In this document: piece by piece, positions 33,790 through 45,594 of the stretch
Layout of the letters: each line of letters begins with the position of its first letter
How positions within the stretch are numbered: the stretch's first letter is position 1
Assembly: GCF_023159225.1 (NCBI RefSeq)
Contig: NC_063177.1
Location: 17,880,673-17,944,672 of the forward strand
Reading direction: 5' to 3'
Length of the DNA stretch: 64,000 bases
Source of the DNA: Perognathus longimembris pacificus
Lineage: Eukaryota > Chordata > Mammalia > Rodentia > Heteromyidae
Notes under the pieces: model-generated
What the model was told of the DNA's origin: nothing
Databases searched by the model: none
Seen by the model: the letters and a program-made list of their open reading frames with translations, nothing else
Translations under genes and position numbers: made by a program

Positions 33790-33989
33790 GATTCTGCCTT
33801 TTTATAATGTTCCTATAGAGGATTCTGACTTGCAGTCAGTTCTTTATCTAGATTACTTCTAAAGTGGCAGAATAATAGTTCAGTAATTTCCTCTATCTTT
33901 CCTTCTGATTAGCCAGCATTTATCAAACCGATAAGACGTATAAAGTGTTGTAGCAGGCACTAGGAAAACAAGGGGTTAGAGTAGCTTGA

Positions 33990-34245
33990 GGTATTTATTG
34001 ATGGTTCACACTGTGTCAGGCACTGTGCTATCTTGAGTGTGTACATGGATTCCCTCACTGATCTTCACCACAACCCAGGAGATGGGAGCTATTAACACAT
34101 CCACCACATGGATAAGAAAACCAGGCACTGAGAGTAAGCATAAACAGTAAACCCTCACAGCTAGTAAGTAAAGGGCAAGCTGAGCTCCAAACCCAAGTAA
34201 TTCCAGTTCTGAAGTCTACACCCTTTACTATCACCAGCTGCATCT
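33990..34245 (-). mobile_element. MIR, minus orientation
   Basis: On the plus strand it reads TATTTATTGATGG, CAGGCACTGTGCTAT, CTCACAGCTAGTAAGTAAAG and ACCCAAGTAATTCCAGTTCT, in MIR reverse order. Well preserved for a MIR. Confidence 0.8.
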
Positions 34246-34297
34246 GCCTTCAGCAAGTCTAATGCAGCAGGGCTAACCTCTAAATTTCCATATTAAC

Positions 34298-34380
34298 GAG
34301 GCTGGGGACAAGGCTCAAGTGGTAGAACACCTCCCTTGCAAGTACAAGGCTCTGAGTTCAATCCCCAGTTCTGAAAAATA
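34298..34380 (+). mobile_element. ID element
   Basis: It reads GAGGCTGGGGACAAGGCTCA, GAGTTCAATCCCCAG and an A-rich tail. Confidence 0.8.
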
Positions 34381-34631
34381 AAAATTAAAAAGTGTGTATT
34401 AAGAGACAGGAAGAAGCACATGTTAAACTGACAAAGAGAGGTACTGGAGTAGTAGAAAGACATATCTGAGTTGGCAGTTTGGGCTCAAGGGATTTTTTTT
34501 TTGGGGGGGGGGGGTCCTTTTCCCAAACAGCAAAAGAGTTTGCAAATCTTTGAATAGATTTATTGACCAGAGTCCACCCATCTGAGCATAAGAAGCACAA
34601 AGCTTTCTCCTTCAAGAAGTAGTCCCAAACC

Positions 34632-34840
34632 TGCAACCCTAGCTACTTACTCAGGAGACTGAATTCTGAGGATCTTGGTTTGAAGCCAGCCTAGGCAGAA
34701 AAGTCCTTCAGATTCTTATCTCCAATTAACCACCAAAAAGCTGAAAGTAGAGCTGTGGCTCAAGTGATAGAGCATCAGCCTTAAGCAAAAATCCTAAAGG
34801 AACAGTGTTCAGGTCCTGAGTTCATGCCTGGGTAATGGAA
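34632..34840 (+). mobile_element. SINE-A
   Basis: A nearly complete copy beginning within the head (CAACCCTAGCTACTTACTCA). Confidence 0.82.
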
Positions 34841-35028
34841 CACACAAGAAAGTTGGTACCAAACAAGCTGCAGCCTAGAAAGTGAAGGAGAGAGTGATTA
34901 TTTCCACTTTTCAATTTCTAAAAATCTCTTGGTCTTGTACAATGCTCAGGGTAGGAGTCGGTCAGGCTGGAAGGTGATAAGATGAAAAATTGCCTGATTT
35001 ATAGTTTCCTTCAAAGACTGTGTGGCAA

Positions 35029-35217
35029 TTCCATCAGCACCATTTGTTGGAGGTGATCTTCCTTCCATCTAGTGTTTTGGCCATAGGTCTGCAGGTTTGT
35101 TTCTGGATCTTTTTCAGTTTTATTCCATTGGTCCTGTTCATGTGTCATCACCAAGCTGTTTTTATAACTATAGTTTTATAATAAAGTTTAAGGTTTGGTA
35201 TTGATAAAAAAAAAAAA
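35029..35217 (+). mobile_element. Retrocopy of a polyadenylated, apparently antisense LINE-1 transcript
   Basis: The insert of 189 bp ends in a run of A (about 35205-35220), 20 bases after AATAAA at 35180-35185. The 16-bp duplication AAAGACTGTGTGGCAA lies at 35013-35028 and 35218-35233. The body (TTGGAGGTGATCTTCCTTCC, CCATTGGTCCTGTTCATGTG, GTTTTATAATAAAGTTTAAG) resembles the antisense strand of LINE-1 ORF2. The LINE-1 assignment is from memory; the retroposition hallmarks are seen directly. Confidence 0.75.
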
Positions 35218-35493
35218 AAAGACTGTGTGGCAAATCATTTCCCTAAACACTAGGATTTAAGGGGAAGAGAAAGCCCTCAGCCAATTTGGGACCCAAATAG
35301 CTAACTAAGGGCAACTGAAGAGCAGGAAGATGTTTAGTCACTTGGCTTTAGGTGACTACACAAGTATTAGCTGAACTAAGGTTGCCTAAGTTCCTCTTCC
35401 CAAGATACTTTGCAGCAAAGATACTGTCTTAACCCCCTGTGATCTCACACCTTCAGAGGTCACACACACAGGCTTTGTGGTTCCAAAAACAAA

Positions 35494-35585
35494 ATGGCTT
35501 GGGTTGGAGATTTGGTTCAGTAGTAGAGCACCCACCTAGCAAGTATGAGGCCCTGAGTTCACACTCCAGTGCTGCCAAAACATTT
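35494..35585 (+). mobile_element. ID element
   Basis: It reads TTGGGTTGGAGATTTGGTTC, GCAAGTATGAGGCCCTGAGT, close to the classic ID layout. Confidence 0.85.
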
Positions 35586-36034
35586 GAAACAACAACAATA
35601 ACAACAAAACCCTGAAACGGCTGCCAAATGGGTCAACACAAGGCAGTCTATTTTAACACAAGGCAGGGTGTCTATTTTAAAGAGATGTGAGATGCTGTAT
35701 AACACCTCTCCCTACCTTAAACCTAGAAAACTATTAAGGAATCTCTTTAATTTAAAATAAAAATTTATCTTTGGTGTTCCTTGATTTTAGGAGTCTATGA
35801 TATCATTGCATTTTATTGGTATAATTTTTTCCTTCCTTTCTCTCTTTTTCCCTTCCCTCCCTCCCTTTCTTCCTCTTTCATGAGTAACCTCTAGCTTGGT
35901 GATGAACTCAGGCAAAATATGTAAAGTATTCCTTCACAAATGAAGTCACCTGGCCTTAATAAAGCCAGATGCTAAATGTCTATAATGAAATAGCAATTTA
36001 AAAGAAAACTGGATTTTTATTTGTATATAGAAGT

Positions 36035-36100
36035 CAGGGATGTAGCTCAGTGGTAGAGCATTTGTCTATCATGTATGAAGCCCTGAGTTTGATCAAAACT
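36035..36100 (+). mobile_element. ID-like monomer
   Basis: It reads GGGATGTAGCTCAGTGGTAG and ATGAAGCCCTGAGTTTGATC. Confidence 0.8.
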
Positions 36101-36109
36101 GGTGGGAAT

Positions 36110-36250
36110 AATTTGGATATATTGGCACATGCCTGTAATTTCAGTGCTTGGGAAGCTGAGGTAGAAGAAATACAAGTTTGAGGCCAGCCTGAGCAAGGCA
36201 GTGAGTTTGAGGCCAGCCTGGGCTACACAACAAGACCTAGTCTCAGAAAA
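36110..36250 (+). mobile_element. B1 element with internal duplication
   Basis: GTTTGAGGCCAGCCTG occurs twice, at about 36175 and 36205, like the 29-bp internal duplication of murine-type B1. It ends ACAAGACCTAGTCTCAGAAA. Confidence 0.85.
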
Positions 36251-36259
36251 ATTTGAATA

Positions 36260-36500
36260 AGGAAATTGTGGTTATAAGGCTTAGATGGGGGAGTAAGCAT
36301 CAGTAGGAGGGCTAACAAGGAAGGTAAATGGGGATGTGTATGGGCTGTGTTGTTTATTTGAATATATAAAAATAGAACAAAGAAACCTGTTGAAATTGTT
36401 TTAAGAAGTAGAGGGAGGTTGATGTGATACATTGTTTGCATGTGAGGAAATGTTACAAGGAATCCTCTCTTGTACAAATAATGTAGACCTAATAAAAACC
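36260..36500 (+). mobile_element. LINE-1 3' end (probable)
   Basis: It ends GAGGAAATGTTACAAGGAAT, CTTGTACAAATAATGTAGAC and CTAATAAAAACC, matching 15400-15480 in layout. Confidence 0.55.
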
Positions 36501-37194
36501 ATTGTGGTTACAAATGTTTTCCCCTAGTTTGGCAGCTAGTTCAATGTGTATATGCACAATGGCTACAGTGTATTTCTCTCCAAGTAAAAAAATTCAAATG
36601 AAGGAATACTCCCTGAATCTAATTTGTGCTCAAGTCTCTCTTCAGAGTAGAGCTGAGTTATTGGGGAGTAGCTGCCCCAGTTGTGGGCTACACTTTCTGG
36701 GAGCCCTGCATCTTAAAGGATGTATGCTCAGTCCTTGCCAAGGGAACATAAACAGAAGAAATGAGTACCACTTGACCACTTGGTCAAGAACCAGTATATC
36801 TTGACTCTTTGGCTCCCTCAGTGTTCTCTGAAAGCTGAGAATCACCAGGACCTACCTAGAGGAGTGTAAATCCACAAGATTGCAAGAGCCTGGGTGCTGA
36901 ATGACCATGAAGAGCAAATCTGCCCATTGCAGTATTCACTCTCCACTGTTGTGTGAATCAGAAAAAAGTCTTAAGTTCCACCACTGGCATGTTGGGGCAG
37001 GTTTGTTACAGTGGCTAGCACTATCTTAATAAAACTTACAAAGTGCTGGTATGGGGCTAGGGGAGGAAGAAAAGCTCATTAGTGAGTTCAGAGATGAATT
37101 ATGAAAGATATTTTTTTCTTCTATGAGAAACTCTGATTGCAATTACAGATGCCTATGGAGACCAGGCAGGTAGTATAATACTGGTGGATACTGA

Positions 37195-37415
37195 CACCCA
37201 AAAAGCACTTATAATGTGCAGGCTGAGAGCTTAAATTAAATCACTTAATTCTCATGAATTTGGAAGCTACCTCAAGGAAGCTCACATTGAGAAAGAGGAA
37301 AATGTTTCTCACAAGGCTTAGGTAATTTGCCCAAGGCCACATAGCGGGGAAAAGGGCAGAGGAAGAGGACACAAAGCCAGGCCCTCCATCTCCAGAGTCC
37401 TGTTCTGCTCATGGC
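37195..37415 (-). mobile_element. MIR, minus orientation
   Basis: It reads GTAATTTGCCCAAGGCCACATAG and AAAGCCAGGCCCTCCATCTC in MIR reverse order. Confidence 0.7.
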
Positions 37416-38434
37416 CTGCTCTATATGCTCAATGTCAGGGGATACAGGGTCAGAGGGAGAAGGCTGGCAATCGGCAAAATCCTATCCATTCTGAAGGGGT
37501 TATCACCTTCAGGGGATGTCCACCTTCCCATCTCTCAGAAAAGTCCAGAAATACAGCTTTTTTTAAATGAAAAATCTCCACAAAATGATTCAACTTTATT
37601 TTCATTCTCAGCAGCCCAAACAAAGCAGGTCGGCCGGCAGACTCCCCTGAGCCTGGGAATGGCCATGTGCAGCCCTTGTTTCCAGTGCAGCTGCCTTCTG
37701 CCTGCCCACTGGCACCAAGGGATTCAGAGTCTGGTGGCCAGAGAGGAGTTCTCCACAGTGAAAAACATACAGCTCCTTTGGGCTCACGAATATGGATAAT
37801 GAATTTCTGTTTTAGCATTGCCAGTCCACAAAGGTTACAGCATTCACGAAGTAACTCCCAGCCCTTCTGAGTCAAGGAACATAGACCTGGGGGAGCAGTG
37901 TCATAAAGTCTAGCATGATAGCTTGTACTCAAAGGGCGCCCACAGATGCATGCCAGGCCTGTGTGCCTGCTCCGTGCCTGGCTGCCTTCAGGGGGCCACA
38001 AGAGTGTCAGTGAGGCTCATTAGAGACAGTGGCTTTCACTGCTGTCAGCAGGAGGGGGCTCCAGATTCCTCAAGATGCTTTAAAATAAGACAAAAAGGAG
38101 CAATTATGCAGCCAAACGAAGGAGAAATGGCTGCATACAAAGCAGGACTTTGTCTAGAATAGAAGCACAGCTCAGCTAGACCACGCTAAGGTCTCACCTT
38201 CCTCCCCAGCCACAGCTGTGAGGCATCTGTAATTGGATGCTCCAATGGCTCCAGCTCTTGGATTATTCAAACTGCAGGATTTCCAGGAGCCTCGGGTTTC
38301 AATTAAGGATATAACCAGACAATAAGATGAGAAAGAGAGCATTGTTGGTATTTTGTTGTTGTTGTTGTTGTTTGGTTTTTTTGTGGGGTTTGATTTTTTT
38401 TTTTGCCTTTGTTGTCTATTTCACTAATGCACAC
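37416..38434. other. Single-copy intron with a 183-codon frame and a homeodomain-like cluster
   Basis: A minus-strand frame of 183 codons (37450-38001) has no recognisable domain. At 38190-38310 several TAAT-type cores sit close together in a GC-balanced, repeat-free context. Confidence 0.35.
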
Positions 38435-38710
38435 AACCAGACTAGTAATGACAGTGATAATATTAACCAGCATGCAGTAAGTGTTAACTACTTGCCAGGG
38501 GCTGTTCAAAGTATATTGTATTTTTTAATTTTCACTGAATTTAATGAGACACTGACATCATATTACCACCATCTCCACTCTGCAGAGATAGAAACTGAGG
38601 CACAAATAGACTAGGTAATTTACTCAAGTTCACCTAAATGTTAAATGGCAGAACTTGAACTCAAGCTACATGGTCCAGACAGTACTATCTTGACTGTTAC
38701 ACCAATGGCT
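38435..38710 (-). mobile_element. MIR, minus orientation
   Basis: It reads GAAACTGAGGCACAAATAGA, TTAAATGGCAGAACTTGAAC and GACAGTACTATCTTGACTG. Confidence 0.8.
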
Positions 38711-38714
38711 ACTT

Positions 38715-38935
38715 ATATTCAGAGCTGACTATATACCCCAGACCCTGTGTCATCTGCTTTTTGTAATTATTTTATTTAATCTTTACAACACCAAGCAAGG
38801 CATAATCATCTTGTATAGAAAGAAAATAGCTGTGTAAGAGAGGAGAAATCATTTGGCTAAGAACACAGATCACAAATGGCCAAAAACCTGGCTATAACTC
38901 AGACTTTTATAAAGCCAGACTTTCTACCTTACTTG
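38715..38935 (-). mobile_element. MIR, minus orientation (second tandem copy)
   Basis: It reads TTATTTTATTTAATCTTTAC, TAATCATCTTGTATAGAAAG and GCCAGACTTTCTACCTTA. More diverged than its neighbour. Confidence 0.6.
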
Positions 38936-39029
38936 GTACAGATTCTTGAGTGGTCTTTAAAATTTAGGCTTAGAAAATCATCTAATCTGATCAGAGAGGC
39001 TATAACCTAAAGAAATTAAGAGTTAGTGG

Positions 39030-39180
39030 TGAGGGTCAAAACTAACTTTGGCCTCTGAGAGCTGAGTCCAAATCGTACCTCTCTCCTTTATGAGCTGTGA
39101 GTGTCTGGGAAAGTGACTCCACATCTCTGGATTTAGGAATAACCATACTTAGTCTCATGGGATTGAGCTGGTTAAGTAAA
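39030..39180 (+). mobile_element. MIR-like, plus orientation
   Basis: It reads GAGCTGAGTCCAAATC, GAGCTGTGAGTGTCTGGGAA and CACATCTCTGG. Weak similarity. Confidence 0.45.
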
Positions 39181-40149
39181 AGTGTCTCTCTGCTTACACT
39201 GGTTGTGAAGGCAGCAGGTTGCAGCTTCTACATGCAGAACACACCTGTGAGTTTGTGGTTCTGCACTTTGCCAGCAACTCCATTATTAATGTCAAGGCCC
39301 AATGTCCTCTAGGTGAACAGGGCCAAGGTTGACAAGGCCATGGGCATGTTTAACAGGCAGTTTAAAACCTAGTTATATGAAGGGCCATTCTCTACTTGGC
39401 CAAGCCCAACAGCATCAGCTCAAAGAAATTTTGACTGGGGAAATACATGAATGTGCAATATTTGTCATAATGAGAAACAAAGAAAGGAAATGTGTATAAT
39501 CCTTCTAAACACTCAATGTGGCAAAAATGATATCATCTATAGCCAGCTGTCTCCAAATTACAGAGTAATAGTTTGTAAGTTTTGTTTGCAAGTCTACATT
39601 TTATGACTAGAAATAATGATGTAAAGGCTAAGTAGGTTGCCAGGATGGCTCCTGATATTGAATTAACAGAGAAGGACCTTGAAAACTGCATTATATTTTC
39701 CAAATCTTACCGACTTCCAAATGTGTAAAATACTCAAGAAAATTGTGCCTCTCAGATAACTGAACAATTGGATATGGAGGGTTTCCAACCCTCATGAGTA
39801 AATGTAATACTCTACTAGATCAATGACATCGTGCACAGGCAGTTTTCCATGGTTTTACTTTCTAGGATCCTTTCCACTGTGCTTGTGAGTTAATGGCTTT
39901 GAACCTAGATCCACGGACTTAACCATAATGACCTGCCATCTCCATTTCAACAACTCTTAAAAATCATGATGTATACCTGGTTTCATTTCATAGTTTGGCT
40001 CCTTATTTTTGGTTGTCAGGGCTTCTGGTTGAATAGCAGGATACGCTTATGTGACCAGCCCCTCTCCCCTGCCCGTGTAAAAGTCTCAGACCTTCAGACT
40101 CAAACAGATTTCTTTCAGAGATATTCAGTATGCCTCTGTAGTTTGCTGA
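39181..40149. other. Single-copy intron, no feature recognised
   Basis: AT-rich sequence without a recognisable repeat or gene. Confidence 0.45.
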
Positions 40150-40275
40150 GACAGGGGGGAGGGGAAAAGAACAGAGAAATGAGACAGAGGAGAGAGAGAG
40201 ACAGACAGAAGGGAGAAGGAAAGGGAGAGAGAGAGGATGAGAGAGGGGGGAGGGAGGGAGGGATGGAGGGAATTT
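40150..40275. repeat. GA-rich purine tract
   Basis: AG-rich units (GAGAGAGAGA, GGGAGGGAGG) for about 125 bp. Confidence 0.9.
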
Positions 40276-40449
40276 CTATATGGTCACAGATGAGGAAGGA
40301 CATGGAAACCTGTGCCAGAGCTCCCTCCCTGGAATCTGATGCATATCCTTTTCCTACTACTTGCTCTGTACCCTATGTAGGAAATATCTCAGCCCTCAGT
40401 ATAATATGCTATTGAGTCATAATTTCTTACAGTAAATCATGAATGAAAC

Positions 40450-40690
40450 AAGCCAGATGCAGTAGTGTGCTCTAATAGTCCCAGTCTAGGGATCATCGGA
40501 GCCCAGCCTGAACAAAATAGCAGTAGAATGCTTGCCTTGCATATGTGAAGCCCTGGGTTCACTTCCTCAGCACCACATATATAGAAAAAAGCCAGAAGTG
40601 GCACTGTGGTTCAAGTGGTAGAGGGCTAGCCTTGAGCAAAAAGAATTCAGGGACAGTGCTCAGGCCCTGAGTTCAAGTCCCAGGAATGGC
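40450..40690 (+). mobile_element. B1 fragment joined to a 5'-truncated SINE-B
   Basis: A B1-like piece (40450-40515) abuts a SINE-B (40522-40690) that begins inside the A-box of its first monomer. The tail grows into GA and GGA repeats up to about 40785. Confidence 0.75.
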
Positions 40691-40974
40691 AAAAGAGAAA
40701 GAGAGAGAGAGAGAGAAAAGGAAAAGGTAAAGGAGAATGAAGAGGAGGAGGAGGAGGAGGAGAAGGAGGAGGAGGAGGAACTGTAAAATCATTAGTCATT
40801 TTTAACACACTTTTTTTTTACTTTTGTAACATTCACTTCTTACATATACATAGAAACAACTATGGTTATCATTTGCCCATTATCATTTGAGAAGGCAAAG
40901 CAGAGGTTTTGAAGAAAACTTTCTGAGGCTCAGAACAGTTGTTTTTCTGTACAAATTTAAGTCAGATATCTGTT

Positions 40975-41290
40975 ATCAGTTGGGAGGCACTAGGTAATGC
41001 TGCAGTGACAAACAGCAGCAAACATTACAGTGGCTTGATATAACAATGGTTCACTTCTCACTCACATTCCAAATGCACTGAAGCTTGAGTTGAAACCCAG
41101 CTCTACCTCTAGGACATTGGCTTACAGAGCAACCATGGTCTGGGACATTTTGCCCTGAAGCAACAGAGGGAAAAGAGTTCCAAAGGACATCACATTGGCA
41201 TTATATGCTCTGCTTCAGAAGTTGTGCTGTTTACACTCTGTCCAGAATTAAACAGATGATCCCAGAAGATTGTAAAGGAACCAAAATCCA
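40975..41290 (+). mobile_element. Old interspersed repeat, unclassified
   Basis: Phrases such as GCTGCAGTGACAAACAGCAG, ACAGTGGCTTGATATAACAA and GGTTCACTTCTCACTCACAT recall a common ancient mammalian repeat whose name I cannot place. Confidence 0.35.
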
Positions 41291-41879
41291 ATCCTACTAT
41301 TTATCCTATTCCCAGATAAATGTTATCTAGGAATAAAAATATTTAATGTACTGTCCTAATGACTGAAGTAAGTCTCCATTATTTGGGGAGGGCTATTTGA
41401 AGCCTTTTCCTGCATTCCCCACCTTTAGGGAACAGCGCATTCCAATTAGGAAGAGGTTCACAAAATGGCAGGGATTCTCAGCCAGGGTGTAGACAGACAT
41501 GATAGCCAAGCCATAAAGCACATCAAAGCCCTAAAGACAGGTGGCACTTATGAAAGGCTTCAGGAAGAAAAGCCCACCATAGCTCTTGAGCATCCCTGCT
41601 CTAGAGTGCTTCTTCCAGATTGTTCCTACAAGTCCAAAAAATGGAAGAGGAAGAAAAAGGAGAAGTGATGGAGGCAAAGACAATGGTAAAGAAAATGGGT
41701 AAGAAAGGGAAATATCTTTAAATGCTTACAGACTCCAATGGTCTGCCTGGGTATTCCAAACCTCACAAAATTCTCACTTGAAATGTACAAGCATTCTTTC
41801 ATTTATTTAATAAATGAGATGTGCTAGCATTGTGTTAGAGGCAGAGATACCTGAATTAAAAAGAATAGGCTTGGTCAGG

Positions 41880-42155
41880 TGCTAGTGGCTCATGCCCATG
41901 TTCCTAGCTACAGGAGGCCAAGATGGGAGAATCATTGTTCAAGCCAGCTAAGGAAGATAAATCTGCAAGGGTTGACTCACAGCCCTCGATGAAAGGCTAG
42001 CCATCTCCAATTAGCCAGCAAAATACCAGACTGAAGGTGTGGCTCAAGTAGTAGAGCATCAGTCATGAGTGACAAAGCTGAGAGAAGGGGGGGGGGGAGT
42101 AAGATGGGGGGAGGGGGGCTGAGTTCAAGCCCTGGTACTATCATATACACACATG
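41880..42155 (+). mobile_element. SINE-A with a G-rich expansion in its tail
   Basis: Head, a CATCTCCAATTAGCCAGC middle and tail are present. A run of 12 G and a second G-rich patch at 42085-42118 split the tail before GAGTTCAAGCCCTGGTAC. Confidence 0.82.
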
Positions 42156-43101
42156 CAAAAAGAGATCCTTATGCTTACTGGACCCACCCAAATAATCCAG
42201 AATAATGCCTCCCAGTTAAAGACCTCAATTGAACCTTTTCTGCAAAGTCCCTTTGCTATATAGGATAATACCCTCACAGGTTCCTGAAATTACAATATGG
42301 GCCTCTTTGGGACCATTATTCCGCCTATCCTACCCATTGTGGAATTATAGTATTCCATAATATTGTATTCTGGAAGTTTTCTGTTATTTGCAGTCAAATT
42401 CAGTCTTAACTGGAGTCAATTCCAGTTCTACCTCAGGGATTCAGGGAAGGCTTCACAGGAGAAAACCTGGCCTAAACCTGAAGGATGGACAGGAAGTTGT
42501 CATATGCAATGTGGAGAGGGCACCCTAGGGAAACATGGAAAGTAATGGGTGTGCACAGTGCATTTGGAAGCAATGAGCACTTCTGTGATTGCTGGTGCAT
42601 GAAGGGTAGGTGTGTGGGTCAGAGGAGAGGGAGATGAGGGCACGACAGTTCACAGATAGCCTTGCACATTTGTATCTAAGGGGCTCAATTTCACTCGGTA
42701 GGTGACAGACCATTGAAGAATGCAAGCAGAAGTGCAAAATTTGACTTGAGGTTAGCATAATCATTTGGCTTTCATGGAGAAACATAATGTGGGGCTAGAG
42801 TAAAGGCTAGAGGCAAAACAATTGGTAATTGTCAGTTTGAACCAGAGGTGAGAAATATCAAGATATTCATAAACATTTATTGCATACCTCCCATGTGCCA
42901 AGCACAATAAAATTGTGAGGCTTTAAAACAAGGAAAATACATATCAGAACAAGGTCCCCTGTCACCATGCCAACCACAGCCCACAGACCAGGGCATAAAG
43001 AACAGGTGCTTATGGAAGAAGCCTCAAGTTTAGACACTGTAAACTCCTGCTCCAAATCCAGCAAGCACAGACAGAGTGGGGTGGGGAACAGAGGAATTAA
43101 T
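42156..43101. other. Single-copy intron, no feature recognised
   Basis: A weak old-repeat-like phrase (AAACATTTATTGCATACCTC at 42870) is the only hint of an ancient element. Confidence 0.45.
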
Positions 43102-43110
43102 GTAACCCCA

Positions 43111-43348
43111 TAGGGGCTGGGAATATGGCCTAGTGGTAGAGTGCTCGCCTAGTATACATGAAGCCCTGGGTTCAATTCCTCAGCACCACATATATAGAAA
43201 AAAAGCCAGAAGTGGCTCTGTGGCTCAAGTGGTAGAGTGTCAACCTTGAGCAAAAAGAAGCCAGGGACAGTGCTCAGGCTCTGAGTTCAAGCTCCAGGAC
43301 TGGCAAAAGTAATAATAATAAATAAATAATAAAAATTTAAAAATAAAG
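43111..43348 (+). mobile_element. SINE-B
   Basis: A full dimer with an AATAAT/AAATAA tail. The duplication GTAACCCCA lies at 43102-43110 and 43349-43357. Confidence 0.92.
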
Positions 43349-43440
43349 TAACCCCACAGTCTCCAGTTCAAAGAGACCCAGGATCAACATGTGACAGGGA
43401 ATAAGTGGAAAGACCAATGGCACTTTTAAAATGCACTAAA

Positions 43441-43642
43441 GAGGACTGGGAATATGGCCTAGTGGCAAGAGTGCTTGCCTCATAATACATGAAGCCCTAG
43501 GTTCGATTCCTCAGTACCACATATAGAGAAAAGGCCAGAAGTGGCGCTGTGGCTCGAGTTGGCAGAGTGCTAGCCTTGAGCAAAAAGAAGCCAGAAGTGC
43601 TCAGGCTCTGAGTTCAAGCCTCAGGACTGGCAAAACAAAAAC
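43441..43642 (+). mobile_element. SINE-B
   Basis: The 13-bp duplication AAAATGCACTAAA lies at 43428-43440 and 43643-43655. It is the second copy in the same orientation within 350 bp. Confidence 0.94.
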
Positions 43643-43684
43643 AAAATGCACTAAAAACCAAGAGCATGAGGGAAGGAGTGACAC

Positions 43685-43775
43685 TGTCCAAAAAGAAATG
43701 TACTCATTACCTGACTTCTGTAACTGTAACCCTTCTGTACATCACCTTTATAATAACAATACAAAAATGTTAAAA
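43685..43775 (+). mobile_element. LINE-1 3' terminus
   Basis: It reads ATGTACTCATTACCTGAC, GTAACTGTAACCCTTC and TACATCACCTTTATAATAAC, the reverse complement of the ends at 17743 and 25105. Confidence 0.75.
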
Positions 43776-43841
43776 ATATGGCTGCCTGTTTTAAAGGGGT
43801 AAACTTTATAATATGTGAATAGTTATGGTAGAAAATCATTT

Positions 43842-44075
43842 TAGCTGGATGTTGGTAGCTCACATCTATAATCCTAGCTACTCAGGAGGCTGAGATTTGA
43901 GGATCGAGGTTTGAAGCCAACCAGGGCAGGTAAGTCTTATCTCCAATTAACCATCATAAAGTGGATCACAAAGTAGAAGTGGAGCTGTGGCTCAAGAGAT
44001 AGAGTGCCAGCCTTGAGCAACAAAACTAAGGGACAGCGCTCAGGCTTTGAGTTCAAGCCCCATTACTGGGAGAAA
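43842..44075 (+). mobile_element. SINE-A
   Basis: A full-length copy with a small insertion (ATCATAAAGTGGATCACAAA) at the head-tail junction. Confidence 0.87.
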
Positions 44076-44737
44076 CAAAAGAGGAACAAAGAATCCTGTG
44101 GCTTAGCAGTCTTTGATTGACTCTTCTGCCTCACGAGGATGGTAGAGAATCATTCAGGAAACTGTTCTGACTTACAGCTGTGAGAAAGCAGGTAAGGCAC
44201 ATCACATAGTGCCTTTGCAGATGGTATGTGCTAAATATATTCTAGTTCCTTCCCTCCTGGGTGCCAATACACTTTTTTAAATGATCCTTAGCTCAGCAGC
44301 TGCAAGGTATGACATGAGCTTCCGGCAACCTCCCTTCAGATAGACTTGTCCCAGGGAGACAACAGCAAGGATCAGAAAGAAAGACAGAATGGGAACAGAA
44401 GGTGCCACTCGCTGCAGAAAGACTGCAGACCTTTGCCGCTACACTGCGCAGATGTGATAAGGGAGAGTCTCATGGAGTGCTGGTAGAGGAAGCCAGGTGG
44501 GCACAGAGACTTCTGCTTATAATCCTAGTTTATTCTACAAACAAAGGCCAATATCCAGAGCAGCCAGATCCACCCTGACACCTGGACAAATCCTTCCAAG
44601 TATAATACAGGCCTGTTGTTTAGAGATGACTCATGCCTCACTCTCTTTGCTATGGGTTCCTCAAAATTAGAATGAACCCAAAACAATTTTCATAATCAAA
44701 ATTTTGTAGCATAGTACCCAAGGGAGGGAGGAGGGAG

Positions 44738-44740
<3 letters not shown>

Positions 44741-44797
<57 letters not shown>
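44741..44797. repeat. (GT)~28 microsatellite
   Basis: A pure GT run abutting the end of a minus-strand SINE-A. Confidence 0.95.
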
Positions 44798-44801
<4 letters not shown>

Positions 44802-45028
44802 GTCCTGGGACTTGAACTCAGGGCCTAGGCACCATCCCTGAGGTTTTTCACTCAAGGCTAGCACTCTACCACTTGAATCACAGATTGACTTCCAGCTTTC
44901 TGATTGTTGATTAAAGATAAAGAGTGTCACACACCTTTCTACCAGGGCTAGCTTCACACCGCCTTCCTCAGATCCCAACCTTCTGAGTAGCTACAGGTGT
45001 GAGCTACCAACACCTGGCTTGAGAGGTT
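44798..45028 (-). mobile_element. SINE-A
   Basis: The tail starts CTGGTCCTGGGACTTGAACT and the head ends GAGTAGCTACAGGTGTGAGC. Confidence 0.85.
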
Positions 45029-45594
45029 GTTTTGTTCACCGGGCTTCTCCTTTGTGACTATTTAAAAGCACAAGGTACTTACCAAGTGCCTGACATATGA
45101 CCAGCCCTGTGAAAGATACCATTGTGAGAGAGAAAACCAAGCACAAACCACAGTCCCTGCTCTTAAGGAGCCAGTTAACCTCTTAGCTTGAGAGGACTGC
45201 TTCCCAGTCAACGTGTAAAAGGCATCGTGTCTTGCACAGAGCAATGGTTCTCTTGTTATTTGTCCACTGGGTCAATGAATTAATAGATGACACAATAACA
45301 TGACAATTGTACAGTGTGAAGCTCACTCTAAGAACCACAAGATGGGATGGAGTAGCTGGAAAAGGCTTGTGCCAGAGACGGCTAGTTGCCTACTCTCTGT
45401 CAATTCTTCCATTTTTCCTTGTAACAGAGGTCTATTTTACTTGAGGTGGCCATATGCCTAGATAAAATTTATTTCCCAGCCTTCCCTATAGCTAGAGGTG
45501 GGCAAGAAATATACTGAGAGGCTTCTAAAAATGTGCCCTAAAAGGCATACCAACAGGTGCCACTCATTCTTGTGCTTTCTTCCTGCTCTTTTTT

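Noticed and set aside
37450..38001. 183-codon minus-strand frame in single-copy DNA
   Set aside because: It is the longest frame outside CpG islands and repeats, but it has no recognisable motif, no obvious splice context and mixed composition. I see nothing beyond length to support it.
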